From: Desulfovibrio sp. 86
GTDB lineage: Bacteria; Desulfobacterota; Desulfovibrionia; Desulfovibrionales; Desulfovibrionaceae
Assembly (NCBI RefSeq): GCF_902702915.1
Contig: NZ_LR738849.1
Location: forward strand, 1,798,001 to 1,862,000
Length of the DNA stretch: 64,000 nt
Direction: 5' to 3'
The translations under genes were made by a program, and so were the position numbers. Under the pieces are notes generated by a model, which saw only the letters and a program-made list of their open reading frames with translations, had not been told where the DNA came from and made no database searches. Positions 52,331-61,417 of the stretch are shown piece after piece. How positions within the stretch are numbered: position 1 is the stretch's first letter; every line of letters begins with the position of its first letter.

Positions 52331-53641
52331 ATGATCGAACGCTACTCCCGCCCCGAAATGAGCAATATCTGGACGTTGCAGAACCGCTATCAGGCATGGC
52401 TTGACGTTGAAGTGGCCGTGTGCCGGGCCTGGAGCGAAATGGGCCGCATCCCGGTCGAAGCCGTGGAAAACATCAGCGCCAAGGCGTCCATCGACGTTGA
52501 CCGCATTCTTGAAATTGAAGAAGTGACCCGGCACGACGTCATTGCCTTTCTGACCTCGCTTGAGGAAAAGGTGGGCCCTGACGCCCGGTACATCCATCTT
52601 GGCTGCACGTCGTCCGATATTGTGGACACGGCCAATGCCCTTTTGCTGGTGCAGGCTGGCGAGCTTATCCTCAAGGATATACGCGCGCTTTTGCAAAGCA
52701 TTGAAACCCTGGCCCGCCGTCACAAGGGGCAGCTGTGCATGGGCCGCACCCACGGCATCCATGCCGAGCCCACCAGCTTCGGCCTCAAGATGGCCGGGTT
52801 TTACGCCGAATTTTCACGCCATCTGGAGCGGGTGCAAGCCGGACTCGAAAGCGTGCGCGTCGGCAAGATTTCCGGCGCGGTGGGCACCTACGCCTTTCTG
52901 TCGCCCGAACTGGAACAGCGCGCCCTGACCCATCTGGGCCTTGGGGTTGACCCGCACTCCACCCAGATCATCCAGCGCGACCGCTACGCGCACTTCTTTA
53001 CCTCGCTGGCCATTCTTGGCGGCGGCATAGAGCGCCTTTGCGTTGAGCTGCGCCACCTGCAGCGCACCGAAGTGCTGGAAGTGGAAGAGGGCTTTGCCAA
53101 GGGGCAAAAAGGCTCTTCGGCCATGCCGCACAAAAAGAATCCCATTTCCGCCGAGAACATGACCGGGCTTTCACGGCTGTTGCGCTCCAACGCCCTGGCC
53201 TCTCTCGAAAATCAGGCCCTCTGGCATGAGCGCGACATCAGCCACTCTTCGGTGGAGCGCGTGATCATGCCCGATTCCACCATCCTGGCGGACTATATTC
53301 TCACCCGCCTTACCCGCCTTCTGGACGGGCTGGTGGTCAAGCCCGAGCGCATGCTCGAAAATATGGACCGTTCTTTTGGCCTGTATTTTTCGCAGCGTGT
53401 GCTCACGGCCCTTATCGCCACCGGCATGCCGCGCCAGCAGGCCTATGAGGCCGTGCAGCGTCTTGCCATGCAAAGCTGGGAGACCCGCGTGGCCTTTCCC
53501 GATCTTGTGCGGGCCGACGCCGACATGCGCACCCGCCTCGGCGAGGCCGCGCTTGATGAGCTTTTTGATCCCTCCTATTATCTGCAGCACGAGGACGAAA
53601 TTTTCGCCCGTGTGTTCGACAGCAAACCCGTATTGAGCTAG
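52331..53641 (+). CDS. purB: Adenylosuccinate lyase
   Basis: 436 aa. Starts MIERYSRPEMSNIWT as in short (B. subtilis-type) PurB. The fumarase-superfamily signature KGSSAMPHKKNPI carries the catalytic Ser loop; GRTHGIHAEP and TSSDIVDT hold the His residues. Cleaves SAICAR and adenylosuccinate in purine synthesis. Packed between fmdB and pyrE. Confidence 0.96.
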   Translation: MIERYSRPEMSNIWTLQNRYQAWLDVEVAVCRAWSEMGRIPVEAVENISAKASIDVDRILEIEEVTRHDVIAFLTSLEEKVGPDARYIHLGCTSSDIVDTANALLLVQAGELILKDIRALLQSIETLARRHKGQLCMGRTHGIHAEPTSFGLKMAGFYAEFSRHLERVQAGLESVRVGKISGAVGTYAFLSPELEQRALTHLGLGVDPHSTQIIQRDRYAHFFTSLAILGGGIERLCVELRHLQRTEVLEVEEGFAKGQKGSSAMPHKKNPISAENMTGLSRLLRSNALASLENQALWHERDISHSSVERVIMPDSTILADYILTRLTRLLDGLVVKPERMLENMDRSFGLYFSQRVLTALIATGMPRQQAYEAVQRLAMQSWETRVAFPDLVRADADMRTRLGEAALDELFDPSYYLQHEDEIFARVFDSKPVLS

Positions 53642-53649
53642 CCGAGGTC

Positions 53650-54231
53650 ATGATGCGCGCCGGTCAAGAACAGATGATGGAACTCAAGCGCCGTCTGGCG
53701 CGTCTGCTGGTGGAAAAATCTTATCGTGAAGGCGATTTTGTGCTGGCTTCGGGCCGCCGAAGCGACTATTATTTTGACTGTCGCGTCACGGCATTGCATG
53801 CCGAAGGCTCCTGGCTTATCGGCAACCTGTTCAACGATATGCTCAAAGGCCTTGATATCAAGGGCGTGGGCGGCATGACTCTTGGGGCGGACCCGCTGGT
53901 TTCCGCCACAACCGTCATTTCACACGAACAGGGTCGGCCTCTGCATGGCCTCCTGGTGCGCAAGGAGGCCAAAGGCCACGGCACCGGACAGTATGTTGAG
54001 GGACTTGGCAATTTTAACGCTGGCGATCAGGTCGCCATGCTTGAAGATGTGGTCACTACGGGCGGTTCGCTGCTCAACGCCTGCCACAGAGTCACCGACG
54101 CGGGGCTGAATATCGTCGCCGTGTGCGCAATTCTGGACAGGGAAGAAGGTGGCCGCGAAAAGCTCCGTGAGGCGGGATATGAACTGCTTGCCCTCTTCAC
54201 CCGCGCGGAACTGGTGGCCCTTGCTCGCTGA
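53650..54231 (+). CDS. pyrE: Orotate phosphoribosyltransferase
   Basis: 193 aa. MLEDVVTTGGSLL is the PRPP-binding motif; DFVLASGRRSDYYFDCR and GADPLVSAT are typical of PyrE. Makes OMP from orotate. It follows purB by eight bases. The start may be at 53650 or the next codon, 53653, given GAGG at 53643-53646. Confidence 0.94.
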   Translation: MMRAGQEQMMELKRRLARLLVEKSYREGDFVLASGRRSDYYFDCRVTALHAEGSWLIGNLFNDMLKGLDIKGVGGMTLGADPLVSATTVISHEQGRPLHGLLVRKEAKGHGTGQYVEGLGNFNAGDQVAMLEDVVTTGGSLLNACHRVTDAGLNIVAVCAILDREEGGREKLREAGYELLALFTRAELVALAR

Positions 54232-54307
54232 GCCTGCCAGCCCTGAGGGCTGGGGCGCGGTCAGACGGGCCGCGTTCCGGTATTTGCGCATAGTTTCCCG
54301 TTTTGCC

Positions 54308-56809
54308 GTGCGCGGGCTTATGGGCTTCATGCTGGCGCTTTTGTGCGCCCTGGCCCCACGTTCCGCATATTCTGCGGAATGGCAGCCCACGCTGTACAAC
54401 GAGGGGCTGCCTTCGCATCTGGTGGCTGTGGACAAGAACCGCCAGACCTTCATGTTTTTCGAAAAAAAAAGTCCCTTCAAACTCCGCTACGCCTACCCCT
54501 GCACCACTGGCCAACTGCCCGGCGACAAGCAGTCCCTCAATGACCTGCGCACCCCGGAAGGCATCTATTTTGTGGAATACAAAATTGCCAGCGGGCTGGA
54601 CTTCAAGGAATACGGCGGCATAGCCTATACGCTCAACTATCCCAACCCCGTGGACAAGCTGCGCGGCAAAACCGGGCACGGCATCTGGATTCACAGCAAG
54701 GGGCTGGGCATCGAACCCCTTTCCACGCGCGGCTGCGTCGCCATCGGCCTCAAGGAAATTGACGAGGTGGGGCCCAACCTTGTACCAGGCACGGCAGTGG
54801 TGCTGGCTGAAAAGCTGGACGAAACCAGCATGCTGCAGTCCGACAGCGGCACTGCCCGCGAATTGCGCCGCCTCATGCAGGCCTGGAGCAACGCCTGGGC
54901 CGCGCGCTCGGATAAAATGTTCGAGTTCTATGACGCCGAGTCCTATACCAAGGCCATGTCCGAAAGCTTTGCCGCTTTCAGGCTCAACAAGGAACGGCTG
55001 TTCAAAATCCTCAGTTTTGTCAAGATTTACAACCGCAAGATACATGTGCTCGAAGGGCCGGGGTACTGGGTTACCTGGTCCGAGCAGCTCTATGCGGCGT
55101 CCAACCTTTCCTCCGAGGGCATCCGCCGCCTGTACTGGCAGCGCGGCAAGGACAAGAAATTCCGTATCGTCGGCATGGAGTGGGCCCCGCGCGATCTCGG
55201 CATGCGCGCCGCGTACCAGCGCGGGCAGCTCGTGGCCGAGGCTCCCTTGCAGGTGGTCTCGGACGCTGACTCCGAAGCGCCACAGCCGCCGCGCCTTGAT
55301 ATGCCCGAAGCCGCCAGCGACATGACGGCCGAGGCCGCCGTGGCCGCGGCTGCCGCCGATAACGGCAAAGTGCACGACAAGGCCGCGCCGGACAAGACTG
55401 CGTCGGACAAGACTTCGTCCGAGTCCGTTCCTGGCAAATCCGTGGCTTTGAGTGACCCTCTTGTGCCGCGCCGTTCGTCCACGCCGCCTCCTGCGGAAGT
55501 CAACTGGGGCGCACGACCCGCCATGGAAGATTCCGCCAGACTGGCGGCGGAACAGCGCGCAGCCGAAGAACTGGCGCAGCGTCAGCAGGCCGAAGAAGAG
55601 CGGCTCGCCCAACAGGCCGCCGAGGCCCGTGCCGCCGAGACCCGCGCTGCCGAGGAAAAGGCGCTGGCGGAAAAAGCCGCCGCTGAAAAAGCCGCCGCCG
55701 AAAAAGCTGCTGCTGAAAAAGCCGCTGCAGAAAAACTTGCCGCAGAAAAAGCTGCCGCCGAAAAAGCCGCCCAGGAGGCGCAGGCCAAACTGCTTGCGCA
55801 ACAGCAGGCTGCGGAAAAGCTCGCGGCCGAGAAATTGGCCGCCGAGAAGGCTGCCGCTGAAAAACTTGCGGCTGACAAGCTCGCGGCTGAAAAACAGGCA
55901 GCCGAGCAACAGGCCGCAGAAAAACTGGTCGCCGAAAAACTGGCAGCAGACCAGCGCGCAGCCCAGGAGCCGGCGCCTCAGGCCCCTGCCGCGCAGGATA
56001 CAGGTCTGACGCCGCAGGTACAGGCGCAATTGCAACAGGCAGTCAGCGGATGGGGTGCGGCCCTGGCCTCGCGTTCGCCCGCGCTCGCCGATTTTTATGA
56101 CCATGCCCGCTACAACCGTGAACCCGGCGCGCCCCGTGGCCAGTCGTACAACAGCGCCTGGCGCGAGCTTGAGAAGCACCTTGGCGCGCCCTGGCTGCGC
56201 TATATCAGCCGCAAGCCCGTTTTCGAGGTGCACGGCAATCTTGCCACCAGCCGGTGCGAAGAGCTCATAGCCAGCCCCGGCGGCATCAGCGAAGGCATCC
56301 GTACGCTCTGGTGGCGCAGGGGCAATGACGGCGACCTGCGCATCGTGGCCGCGCAGTTCAAACCGCAGGATATGGGTCTGGCTGCCGACTATCTTGACCA
56401 GGTCGGCGGCGCGGTGAGCGAAACCCTTGAGGGTTGGCGCAAAGCCTGGGAAGCGGGCAACCTGGACGACTATATGGCCTATTACACCAGCAACGCCGTG
56501 CAGCAGGGCCGCTGGGGGGCCAAAAACATCCGCAATCAGAAGGAAGGACTGTGGGGCCGGGTCAAGCCTACCCAGGTACAGCTTTCGGGCCTGCGGCTCG
56601 TGGTGGACAGGCAGGGCATCCGGGCCGACATGAGCCAGACCTATGCCGACAGTTCGGGACACAGCGACCGGGGCACCAAGACATTGCTGCTCCAGTACGA
56701 CGGCAAGCAATGGCTCATTGCCCGTGAGGACTGGGCCCCAATGCCCGCAGCCACAGGCAACCCCACTGACGTGGCGCAGGCCAGGGGAGCAGAGGAAAGC
56801 AGACCTTGA
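54308..56809 (+). CDS. L,D-transpeptidase (YkuD) with a TolA-like helix and three NTF2-like domains
   Basis: About 833 aa if the GTG at 54308 is used (signal peptide VRGLMGFMLALLCALAPRSA); TTG at 54284 or ATG at 54320 are alternatives, none with a clear ribosome site. The YkuD domain (about 30-165) ends in HGIWIHSKG...STRGCVAIG with the catalytic Cys. Next is an NTF2/SnoaL-like domain (about 185-300), then a 150-residue run of EKAAAEKL-type repeats forming a long charged helix like TolA, then two more NTF2-like domains to the end. It should cross-link peptidoglycan in the periplasm; the helix could span it. Begins just after pyrE, and its stop overlaps the next start. Confidence 0.87.
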   Translation: MRGLMGFMLALLCALAPRSAYSAEWQPTLYNEGLPSHLVAVDKNRQTFMFFEKKSPFKLRYAYPCTTGQLPGDKQSLNDLRTPEGIYFVEYKIASGLDFKEYGGIAYTLNYPNPVDKLRGKTGHGIWIHSKGLGIEPLSTRGCVAIGLKEIDEVGPNLVPGTAVVLAEKLDETSMLQSDSGTARELRRLMQAWSNAWAARSDKMFEFYDAESYTKAMSESFAAFRLNKERLFKILSFVKIYNRKIHVLEGPGYWVTWSEQLYAASNLSSEGIRRLYWQRGKDKKFRIVGMEWAPRDLGMRAAYQRGQLVAEAPLQVVSDADSEAPQPPRLDMPEAASDMTAEAAVAAAAADNGKVHDKAAPDKTASDKTSSESVPGKSVALSDPLVPRRSSTPPPAEVNWGARPAMEDSARLAAEQRAAEELAQRQQAEEERLAQQAAEARAAETRAAEEKALAEKAAAEKAAAEKAAAEKAAAEKLAAEKAAAEKAAQEAQAKLLAQQQAAEKLAAEKLAAEKAAAEKLAADKLAAEKQAAEQQAAEKLVAEKLAADQRAAQEPAPQAPAAQDTGLTPQVQAQLQQAVSGWGAALASRSPALADFYDHARYNREPGAPRGQSYNSAWRELEKHLGAPWLRYISRKPVFEVHGNLATSRCEELIASPGGISEGIRTLWWRRGNDGDLRIVAAQFKPQDMGLAADYLDQVGGAVSETLEGWRKAWEAGNLDDYMAYYTSNAVQQGRWGAKNIRNQKEGLWGRVKPTQVQLSGLRLVVDRQGIRADMSQTYADSSGHSDRGTKTLLLQYDGKQWLIAREDWAPMPAATGNPTDVAQARGAEESRP

Positions 56810-57558
56810 AGTACAAGGAAAGTCTCTCCATCATTTTTATGAGGGATAACGGCCCCCGGCGCAGTTTTCGCGTACGGCGGGGCCTTTTTTACACTGTTTT
56901 GTGTTTTTTCGCCTGCCTGCCCCTGCTGAGCGCGGGCCTTGGCTGGCAATGCTGGAAGCTCTGGCAAGACAACGGCCTCCTGCGCGCCAACATGCTGCGC
57001 TTCGAAAGCGATTACCAGGAGGCTCAAGCCACTGCAGAACGCCTTGAGCACCTCGAGGAACTGCTGCGCGAGGAAAACGTGCAGGGGCGCACTCTTGCAC
57101 TGCGGCGGCTTGGCGGTGAAGACGTCGCCAAACCGGGTGAAGCTGCCCCGGCAGACAGGGAAGAGGCCGCAAAGGCTGAAGCGCCGCGCGGCGCTGAAGG
57201 GCCGGGGCATGAGGACTTTCCCGCCATTGACCGCGACTACGTCAAGGTGGACAACGTGCAGGTGCGGGCCCTGCGCGGCGGCAAACTGCGCATGGCCCTC
57301 GATTTGCGCAATACCGACAATCAGCGGCTGGCCTCCGGCTCGGTTTCCGGAACCCTGCTTACCGCTGACGGCTCCAAACACCCCCTGAGCTTTGACCCGG
57401 AAAATGTGGGCGATTTCCGCATCAGCCGCTTCAAACGCACTGTCATTGTGGTGCGCCTGCCAGGCCGACTCAATCTCGTGAACGCCCAGGTCATCCTTGA
57501 AGTGCGCAACCAGGACGACAGCGTGGTGTTCCGCAATATCTTTCCCGTGGAACAGTAG
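56806..57558 (+). CDS. Single-helix membrane protein with periplasmic coiled coil, function unknown
   Basis: 250 aa from a TTG at 56806 overlapping the upstream stop (TTGA), with GAGGAAAG ahead; an ATG at 56839 is the alternative. A membrane helix at about 27-49 follows an Arg-rich cytoplasmic start. Residues 50-90 are a coiled coil (FESDYQEAQATAERLEHLEE), 100-135 an acidic/Ala linker, and 140-250 a beta-rich domain (VDNVQVRALRGGKLRMALDL). The operon position after an L,D-transpeptidase suggests a cell-envelope partner of it. No family recognised. Confidence 0.75.
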   Translation: MKYKESLSIIFMRDNGPRRSFRVRRGLFYTVLCFFACLPLLSAGLGWQCWKLWQDNGLLRANMLRFESDYQEAQATAERLEHLEELLREENVQGRTLALRRLGGEDVAKPGEAAPADREEAAKAEAPRGAEGPGHEDFPAIDRDYVKVDNVQVRALRGGKLRMALDLRNTDNQRLASGSVSGTLLTADGSKHPLSFDPENVGDFRISRFKRTVIVVRLPGRLNLVNAQVILEVRNQDDSVVFRNIFPVEQ

Positions 57559-57592
57559 ATTTGAGTATTTTTGAAATATTTCGTGGGGAGAT

Positions 57593-57662
57593 GCTTTGTG
57601 GGGGAGGGACCCTTTTGCAAAAGGGTCGCCTCCCCCACGCCCCCACCCCCTAAAACTCTTGT
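57593..57662 (+). repeat. Family 2 hairpin repeat after the coiled-coil membrane protein gene
   Basis: 70 bp in gene-sense orientation, beginning 35 bases after the stop. One side of the stem has an extra CG (GGGTCGCC). Confidence 0.88.
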
Positions 57663-57787
57663 TGTATTTTAGTATGCTACAAAGAGTTTGCTGATCTGAA
57701 GCGGTGGTTCCAGAGGCCGCGCCCTTCCGGCATCACTCCATATCAAAACACGCTGCAAAAGCCTGCACATAACCCTGCCCTGCTGCA

Positions 57788-58693
57788 TCATTCCGGCTTC
57801 ATCGGGATGAATATCTCCGTCAGCAGGTCTTCGGGGGCCGTTGTTTGCGGCGAATTGTAGTACGCCTCAAAACCGGGGTCGTTGACAGGTTCCCGCCCGC
57901 TCTGCGGAAACCACTGGCCGAAAAGCGAGCGGTAGGCCGGGTGCAGCAGCGCATAGTCCCCTTGCACCTTCACGGCCACGTAGTCGCAGTCGCTGCCAAT
58001 ATGCCGCAAAAACAGTTCCTTGTTGCGCAGCAAATCCCGTATGGCCGGGGTTTCTTCGGTCACGCCTTCGGGCAGGCTCACGCAGACGTCCATGCGGCAT
58101 TTGTCCTTGGGGGTGACGTCGGGATTGTCATGGCTGACCCCGTAGGCCACCATGCCCGCATGTAAAAGGCCAGCCGGCCCCAGCAGGGAAAACAGATGCA
58201 GCCAGGCTGACCCACAGTCGTCGTACGGGCCGGTGTGGCGCATGGCGGCCACCAGCAAGGGCGCGAATTTCGTGACCCGTATTTCCAGCGCGGGCACGCC
58301 GACAACCTGGTGATGAAACAGCGGGGCATCGGGGTTCTGTTTGCGCGCCCGCATCAGATGTCCGTCGTTGCGTCGGTACTCGGAAGGCAGCGCGGCAAAG
58401 TGGGCGCGAAAAGCCCTGGTGAACGCGTCCACGCTTTCATAGCCAGCATCAAGGGCTATGAGGGTAATGGGGTCGCGCGTATGGGCCACCTGCTGGGCCG
58501 CCCTTTCAAGAAGCAGACGGCGCACATAGGCGGCGACGCTTTCCCCCATCATGGACGAGAAAATACGGTGGAAATGGTAGGGGGAAAAGCAGGCGATTTC
58601 CGCAAGTTGCGCAAGGTCGGGCCGGGAGTCGAGATTGCTTTCGATATGCCGCAGCACACGGTGCAGGCGCTCCTCATATGACAATGTGTTCAT
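57788..58693 (-). CDS. AraC-family regulator with GyrI-like effector domain (Rob type)
   Basis: 301 aa. The N-terminal AraC DNA-binding region (1-110) has ELAEIACFSPYHFHRIFSSMMGE-like sequence (LAQLAEIACFSPYHFHRIF) and GYESVDAFTRAFRAHF. Residues about 130-300 are a GyrI/Rob-like small-molecule domain (ALEIRVTKFAPLLVAAMRHTGPY). Such proteins sense hydrophobic drugs or cationic compounds. The gene is divergent from a stand-alone GyrI-like protein, its probable target. Confidence 0.9.
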   Translation of the reverse strand: MNTLSYEERLHRVLRHIESNLDSRPDLAQLAEIACFSPYHFHRIFSSMMGESVAAYVRRLLLERAAQQVAHTRDPITLIALDAGYESVDAFTRAFRAHFAALPSEYRRNDGHLMRARKQNPDAPLFHHQVVGVPALEIRVTKFAPLLVAAMRHTGPYDDCGSAWLHLFSLLGPAGLLHAGMVAYGVSHDNPDVTPKDKCRMDVCVSLPEGVTEETPAIRDLLRNKELFLRHIGSDCDYVAVKVQGDYALLHPAYRSLFGQWFPQSGREPVNDPGFEAYYNSPQTTAPEDLLTEIFIPMKPE

Positions 58694-58921
58694 GCTGCTC
58701 CGTGGGGGACAGTCTGTTTGGGTGTGGTTGTTGGGGTGGGCGGGTTTCTGTCAGGGTGAACGGAACCGCAAAAAAAGTCGAGCGTGTTTACGCGCGAAAG
58801 TGCAGGATGCAGATCAAGCGTCGTTACCGGGCGCTTGCGGCCCCGGCGGCGTGCCGGGCGCAAGCTGCGCGCCCTGCGAACAAACGGCCAAATGGCATTA
58901 CCAAGCATGTGGAGAATTATT

Positions 58922-59371
58922 GTGAGTGAATTTACCGTGACGATTGTGGAATACCCGGCCAAGCGCCTCACCGGCATAAAAGTGCGTTCGAACATGGCAA
59001 AAGCGCAGGAGGATTGCTCCGCCCTGTGGCAGCGTTTCTGCACCGACTATGCGCAGGTCATGCCCACTGCGTCCTATGGCGTGACTGTCATGGTCAACGC
59101 GGAAGACTTCGACTACTGGGCTGCCGTGGAAGACAAGGACGGGCGTCTGCCAGCCGACCTGGAGCACGTGGACATCCCGGCGGGCAAATACGCGGTTTGC
59201 GGCGTGCCCAACCTTGCGAGCATCGGGGAAGCGTACATGTTCATTTTTCAAAATTGGCTCGCCAGCCAGCAGACGTATGCTTATGACGAACAGTCACTGA
59301 GCTTTGAGCTGTATCCCTCGCACTGGAGCGTGGAAAATCCTTTTGAGATCTATGTGGGCATAAAGGGATAA
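58922..59371 (+). CDS. Stand-alone GyrI-like (integron/AraC effector-type) domain protein
   Basis: 149 aa from a GTG at 58922 with GGAG seven bases upstream; an ATG at 58910 overlaps that ribosome site. VSEFTVTIVEYPAKRLTGIKVRSNM, then DYWAAVEDKDG, AGKYAVCGVPNLASIGEAYMFIFQNWL and SFELYPS follow the GyrI/SOUL-like fold with a conserved Glu in the ligand pocket region. Probably binds a small molecule. Divergent partner of the AraC regulator. Confidence 0.85.
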   Translation: MSEFTVTIVEYPAKRLTGIKVRSNMAKAQEDCSALWQRFCTDYAQVMPTASYGVTVMVNAEDFDYWAAVEDKDGRLPADLEHVDIPAGKYAVCGVPNLASIGEAYMFIFQNWLASQQTYAYDEQSLSFELYPSHWSVENPFEIYVGIKG

Positions 59372-59620
59372 AGGTTCCGCTCGCCCCACGCGGGGCAACT
59401 CCACTGCCATAAGCCCGGCGCCGCCATTTGCAGGCTTGTGTCGCCGCGTGCAGAGCAACCACTCCCGGCGTCACACGGACTTGTCGCGGCAGGGCTCCCT
59501 TGCCAATGGCACGTCCTGAGCGTGGCGCTCGTATCGCGCAGGTAAGCTTTTCCAGCGCTAAAAAGATCCAGCCAGAATCCTTATTGCTGGAAAGGCAGAC
59601 GTGTCCTGAAGGCTGGAAAC

Positions 59621-59663
59621 AAAACCCCAGCGGCGGCGTGTTGTCACGCTGCGCTGGGGTTTT
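59621..59663 (+). terminator. Terminator AAAACCCCAGCG...CGCTGGGGTTTT
   Basis: Twelve-base outer arms with a further GCGTG/CACGC inner stem, ending in TTTT-G-T. About 250 bases after the GyrI-like gene. The rest of 59372-59746 holds no recognised gene. Confidence 0.75.
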
Positions 59664-59746
59664 GTCATATGTTGTGATGTCGTGAAGGCTCTGTCTCAGA
59701 AACCCCGCTTCAACACAGAAACCACAGTGTATTCTGCTAAAATGCC

Positions 59747-59815
59747 ATAAGAGTTTTAGGGGGTGGGGGTGTGGGGGAGGAGACCCTTTTGCAAAAGGGT
59801 CCCTCCCCCACAAAG
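59747..59815 (-). repeat. Family 2 hairpin repeat after the glycosylphosphotransferase gene
   Basis: 69 bp, minus orientation, 17 bases after the stop at 59833; closest to the 31229 copy. Confidence 0.88.
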
Positions 59816-59832
59816 TATTCCGCCATCCGGCC

Positions 59833-61182
59833 CTAGCGTGCGCCCTTGGGAAAGAGCACCACGCCGACGGTCTTGAAGATGATGTTGATGTCCAGCAGGA
59901 TGGACATGTTCTTGATGTAGTACAGGTCGTATTCCAGCTTGCGGCGGGCGTCTTCTTCGGACGCGCCGTAGGGGTAGCACACCTGGGCCCAGCCCGTGAG
60001 GCCGGGTTTAACCGTGTGGCGCAGGCTGTAGTAGGGTATGGTTTCCTTGAGCTTCTGCACAAAGGCCATGCGCTCGGGGCGGGGGCCGATAAAGCTCATG
60101 TCGCCTTTGAGGATGTTCCATATCTGCGGCAGTTCGTCTATGCGCACCTTGCGTATGAAGCGTCCGAAGCGGGTCACGCGGGCGTCTCCGGCGCTGGCCC
60201 AGACGGCTCCGTTCTTTTCGGCGTCAGCCCGCATGGAGCGGAATTTGTACACCGTAAATTCTTTTTCAAACAGTCCCACGCGATCCTGCTTGTAAATGAC
60301 CGGGCCGGGGGATTCCAGGCGCACGATGAGGGCGGTCAGCAGCATGATGGGCGTGGCAGGTATGAGCAGCACCAGGGAAATGAGCACGTCCAGGGCGCGT
60401 TTGAGTCGCCGTAGCGAGCCGCGCGTGTTCAGCGAAAAGCCCTCTGTCTGCAGCAGCCATTCGTCCGTGATTTGTGAAAGCGGCAGGCGCTGCACCACGT
60501 GTTCGTAAAAACTGCGAATGTCCACAACCATGCTGCCGCGTAGCTTGGCTTCAAGCAGGTCGTGCGCGATTTCATCGTCAATGGGGGCGTCGGGCAGCAA
60601 CAGGATCATGGTGGCCTTTTTTTCGTGGGCTATGTCCAGAGCCAGGAATGGCGGACCAAGGCAGGGGCCTGCGTCCGGGCCCTGATCGTGCTCGCCCACA
60701 TAGCCGATGATTTCGGCCTGGGGCAGGCCTTCGGCCAGCAGTTGCCGCACTTTGCCGGCACGGTCAACGCCCACGAGAAGAATACGCATGGGATGGGTAA
60801 GCTTGTGCGCGTTGAGGTGATACAGCCAGCGCCAGAACAGGCTGAAGCAGAAAGAAAGCGCAAAAAGCAAGACGACGGTTTCGCGGTCAAAGCGCCAGTG
60901 CTGGAAGGCGTAGGATGCCGTTGCCGATGAAATGATGCCCAGCAGGCAGGCCACAAGCACGCGGCCCGCAGTCTCCTTGAAATCTTCCTGGCCCACGCTG
61001 TAGGCGTCAAGAATATAGAAAAACAGCATGTAGAAGAAAATGGTAAAGAGCGTGGCGCCGGTGTAGTCGTCAAAAACGCTCAAATCCGGCGCAATCGTGG
61101 TCAGCCCGGAAATTGCCAGGGCCAGCAGGATGCAGAGCAGGTCCAGCACCTGTAAAAGTCCCATACGATAACTGCTTATCAT
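59833..61182 (-). CDS. Polyprenyl glycosylphosphotransferase initiating a surface polysaccharide (WbaP/WcaJ type)
   Basis: 449 aa. Four N-terminal membrane helices (about 7-125), a CoA-binding-like middle, and the C-terminal bacterial sugar transferase domain: LKRALDVLISLVLLIPATP with the re-entrant helix, VIYKQDRVGLFEKEFTVYKFRSMR, RIDELPQIWNILKGDMSFIGPRPE and KPGLTGWAQV. It transfers sugar-1-phosphate from UDP-sugar to undecaprenyl phosphate at the inner membrane, the first step of exopolysaccharide or O-antigen synthesis. Confidence 0.93.
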   Translation of the reverse strand: MISSYRMGLLQVLDLLCILLALAISGLTTIAPDLSVFDDYTGATLFTIFFYMLFFYILDAYSVGQEDFKETAGRVLVACLLGIISSATASYAFQHWRFDRETVVLLFALSFCFSLFWRWLYHLNAHKLTHPMRILLVGVDRAGKVRQLLAEGLPQAEIIGYVGEHDQGPDAGPCLGPPFLALDIAHEKKATMILLLPDAPIDDEIAHDLLEAKLRGSMVVDIRSFYEHVVQRLPLSQITDEWLLQTEGFSLNTRGSLRRLKRALDVLISLVLLIPATPIMLLTALIVRLESPGPVIYKQDRVGLFEKEFTVYKFRSMRADAEKNGAVWASAGDARVTRFGRFIRKVRIDELPQIWNILKGDMSFIGPRPERMAFVQKLKETIPYYSLRHTVKPGLTGWAQVCYPYGASEEDARRKLEYDLYYIKNMSILLDINIIFKTVGVVLFPKGAR

Positions 61183-61196
61183 TGCAAAATATCCTC

Positions 61197-61320
61197 TAGA
61201 GCATTTTACCTTGGCGCGTTACGTCCACAAGGTTTTTACGGGCTCGCTTTGCTGCTTGGCAGCGCAATTACATTAATTCAATGGTGAAATGCTTCGCATT
61301 ATCCCGCCGTAAGCTGCTCT
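61197..61320. repeat. Possible diverged family 1 element
   Basis: Begins TAGAGCATTTTACC and ends AAGCTGCTCTC, about 124 bp, with only one TA boundary kept. It lies in the 235-base gap between the two polysaccharide genes. Confidence 0.45.
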
Positions 61321-61417
61321 CAACGGCGCGAACGCCTTGGGGCGGACGCCAGGGCGCGCAACAGCCGGGGCAATGTTTCCGTGGAATTGCCCCGGGGAAG
61401 TGCCGGCTCGGCAGGGG

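Noticed and set aside
54197..56710. Minus-strand frame of 837 codons opposite the L,D-transpeptidase
   Set aside because: Gly/Phe-rich shadow of the Ala-Glu-Lys repeat region; no motifs.
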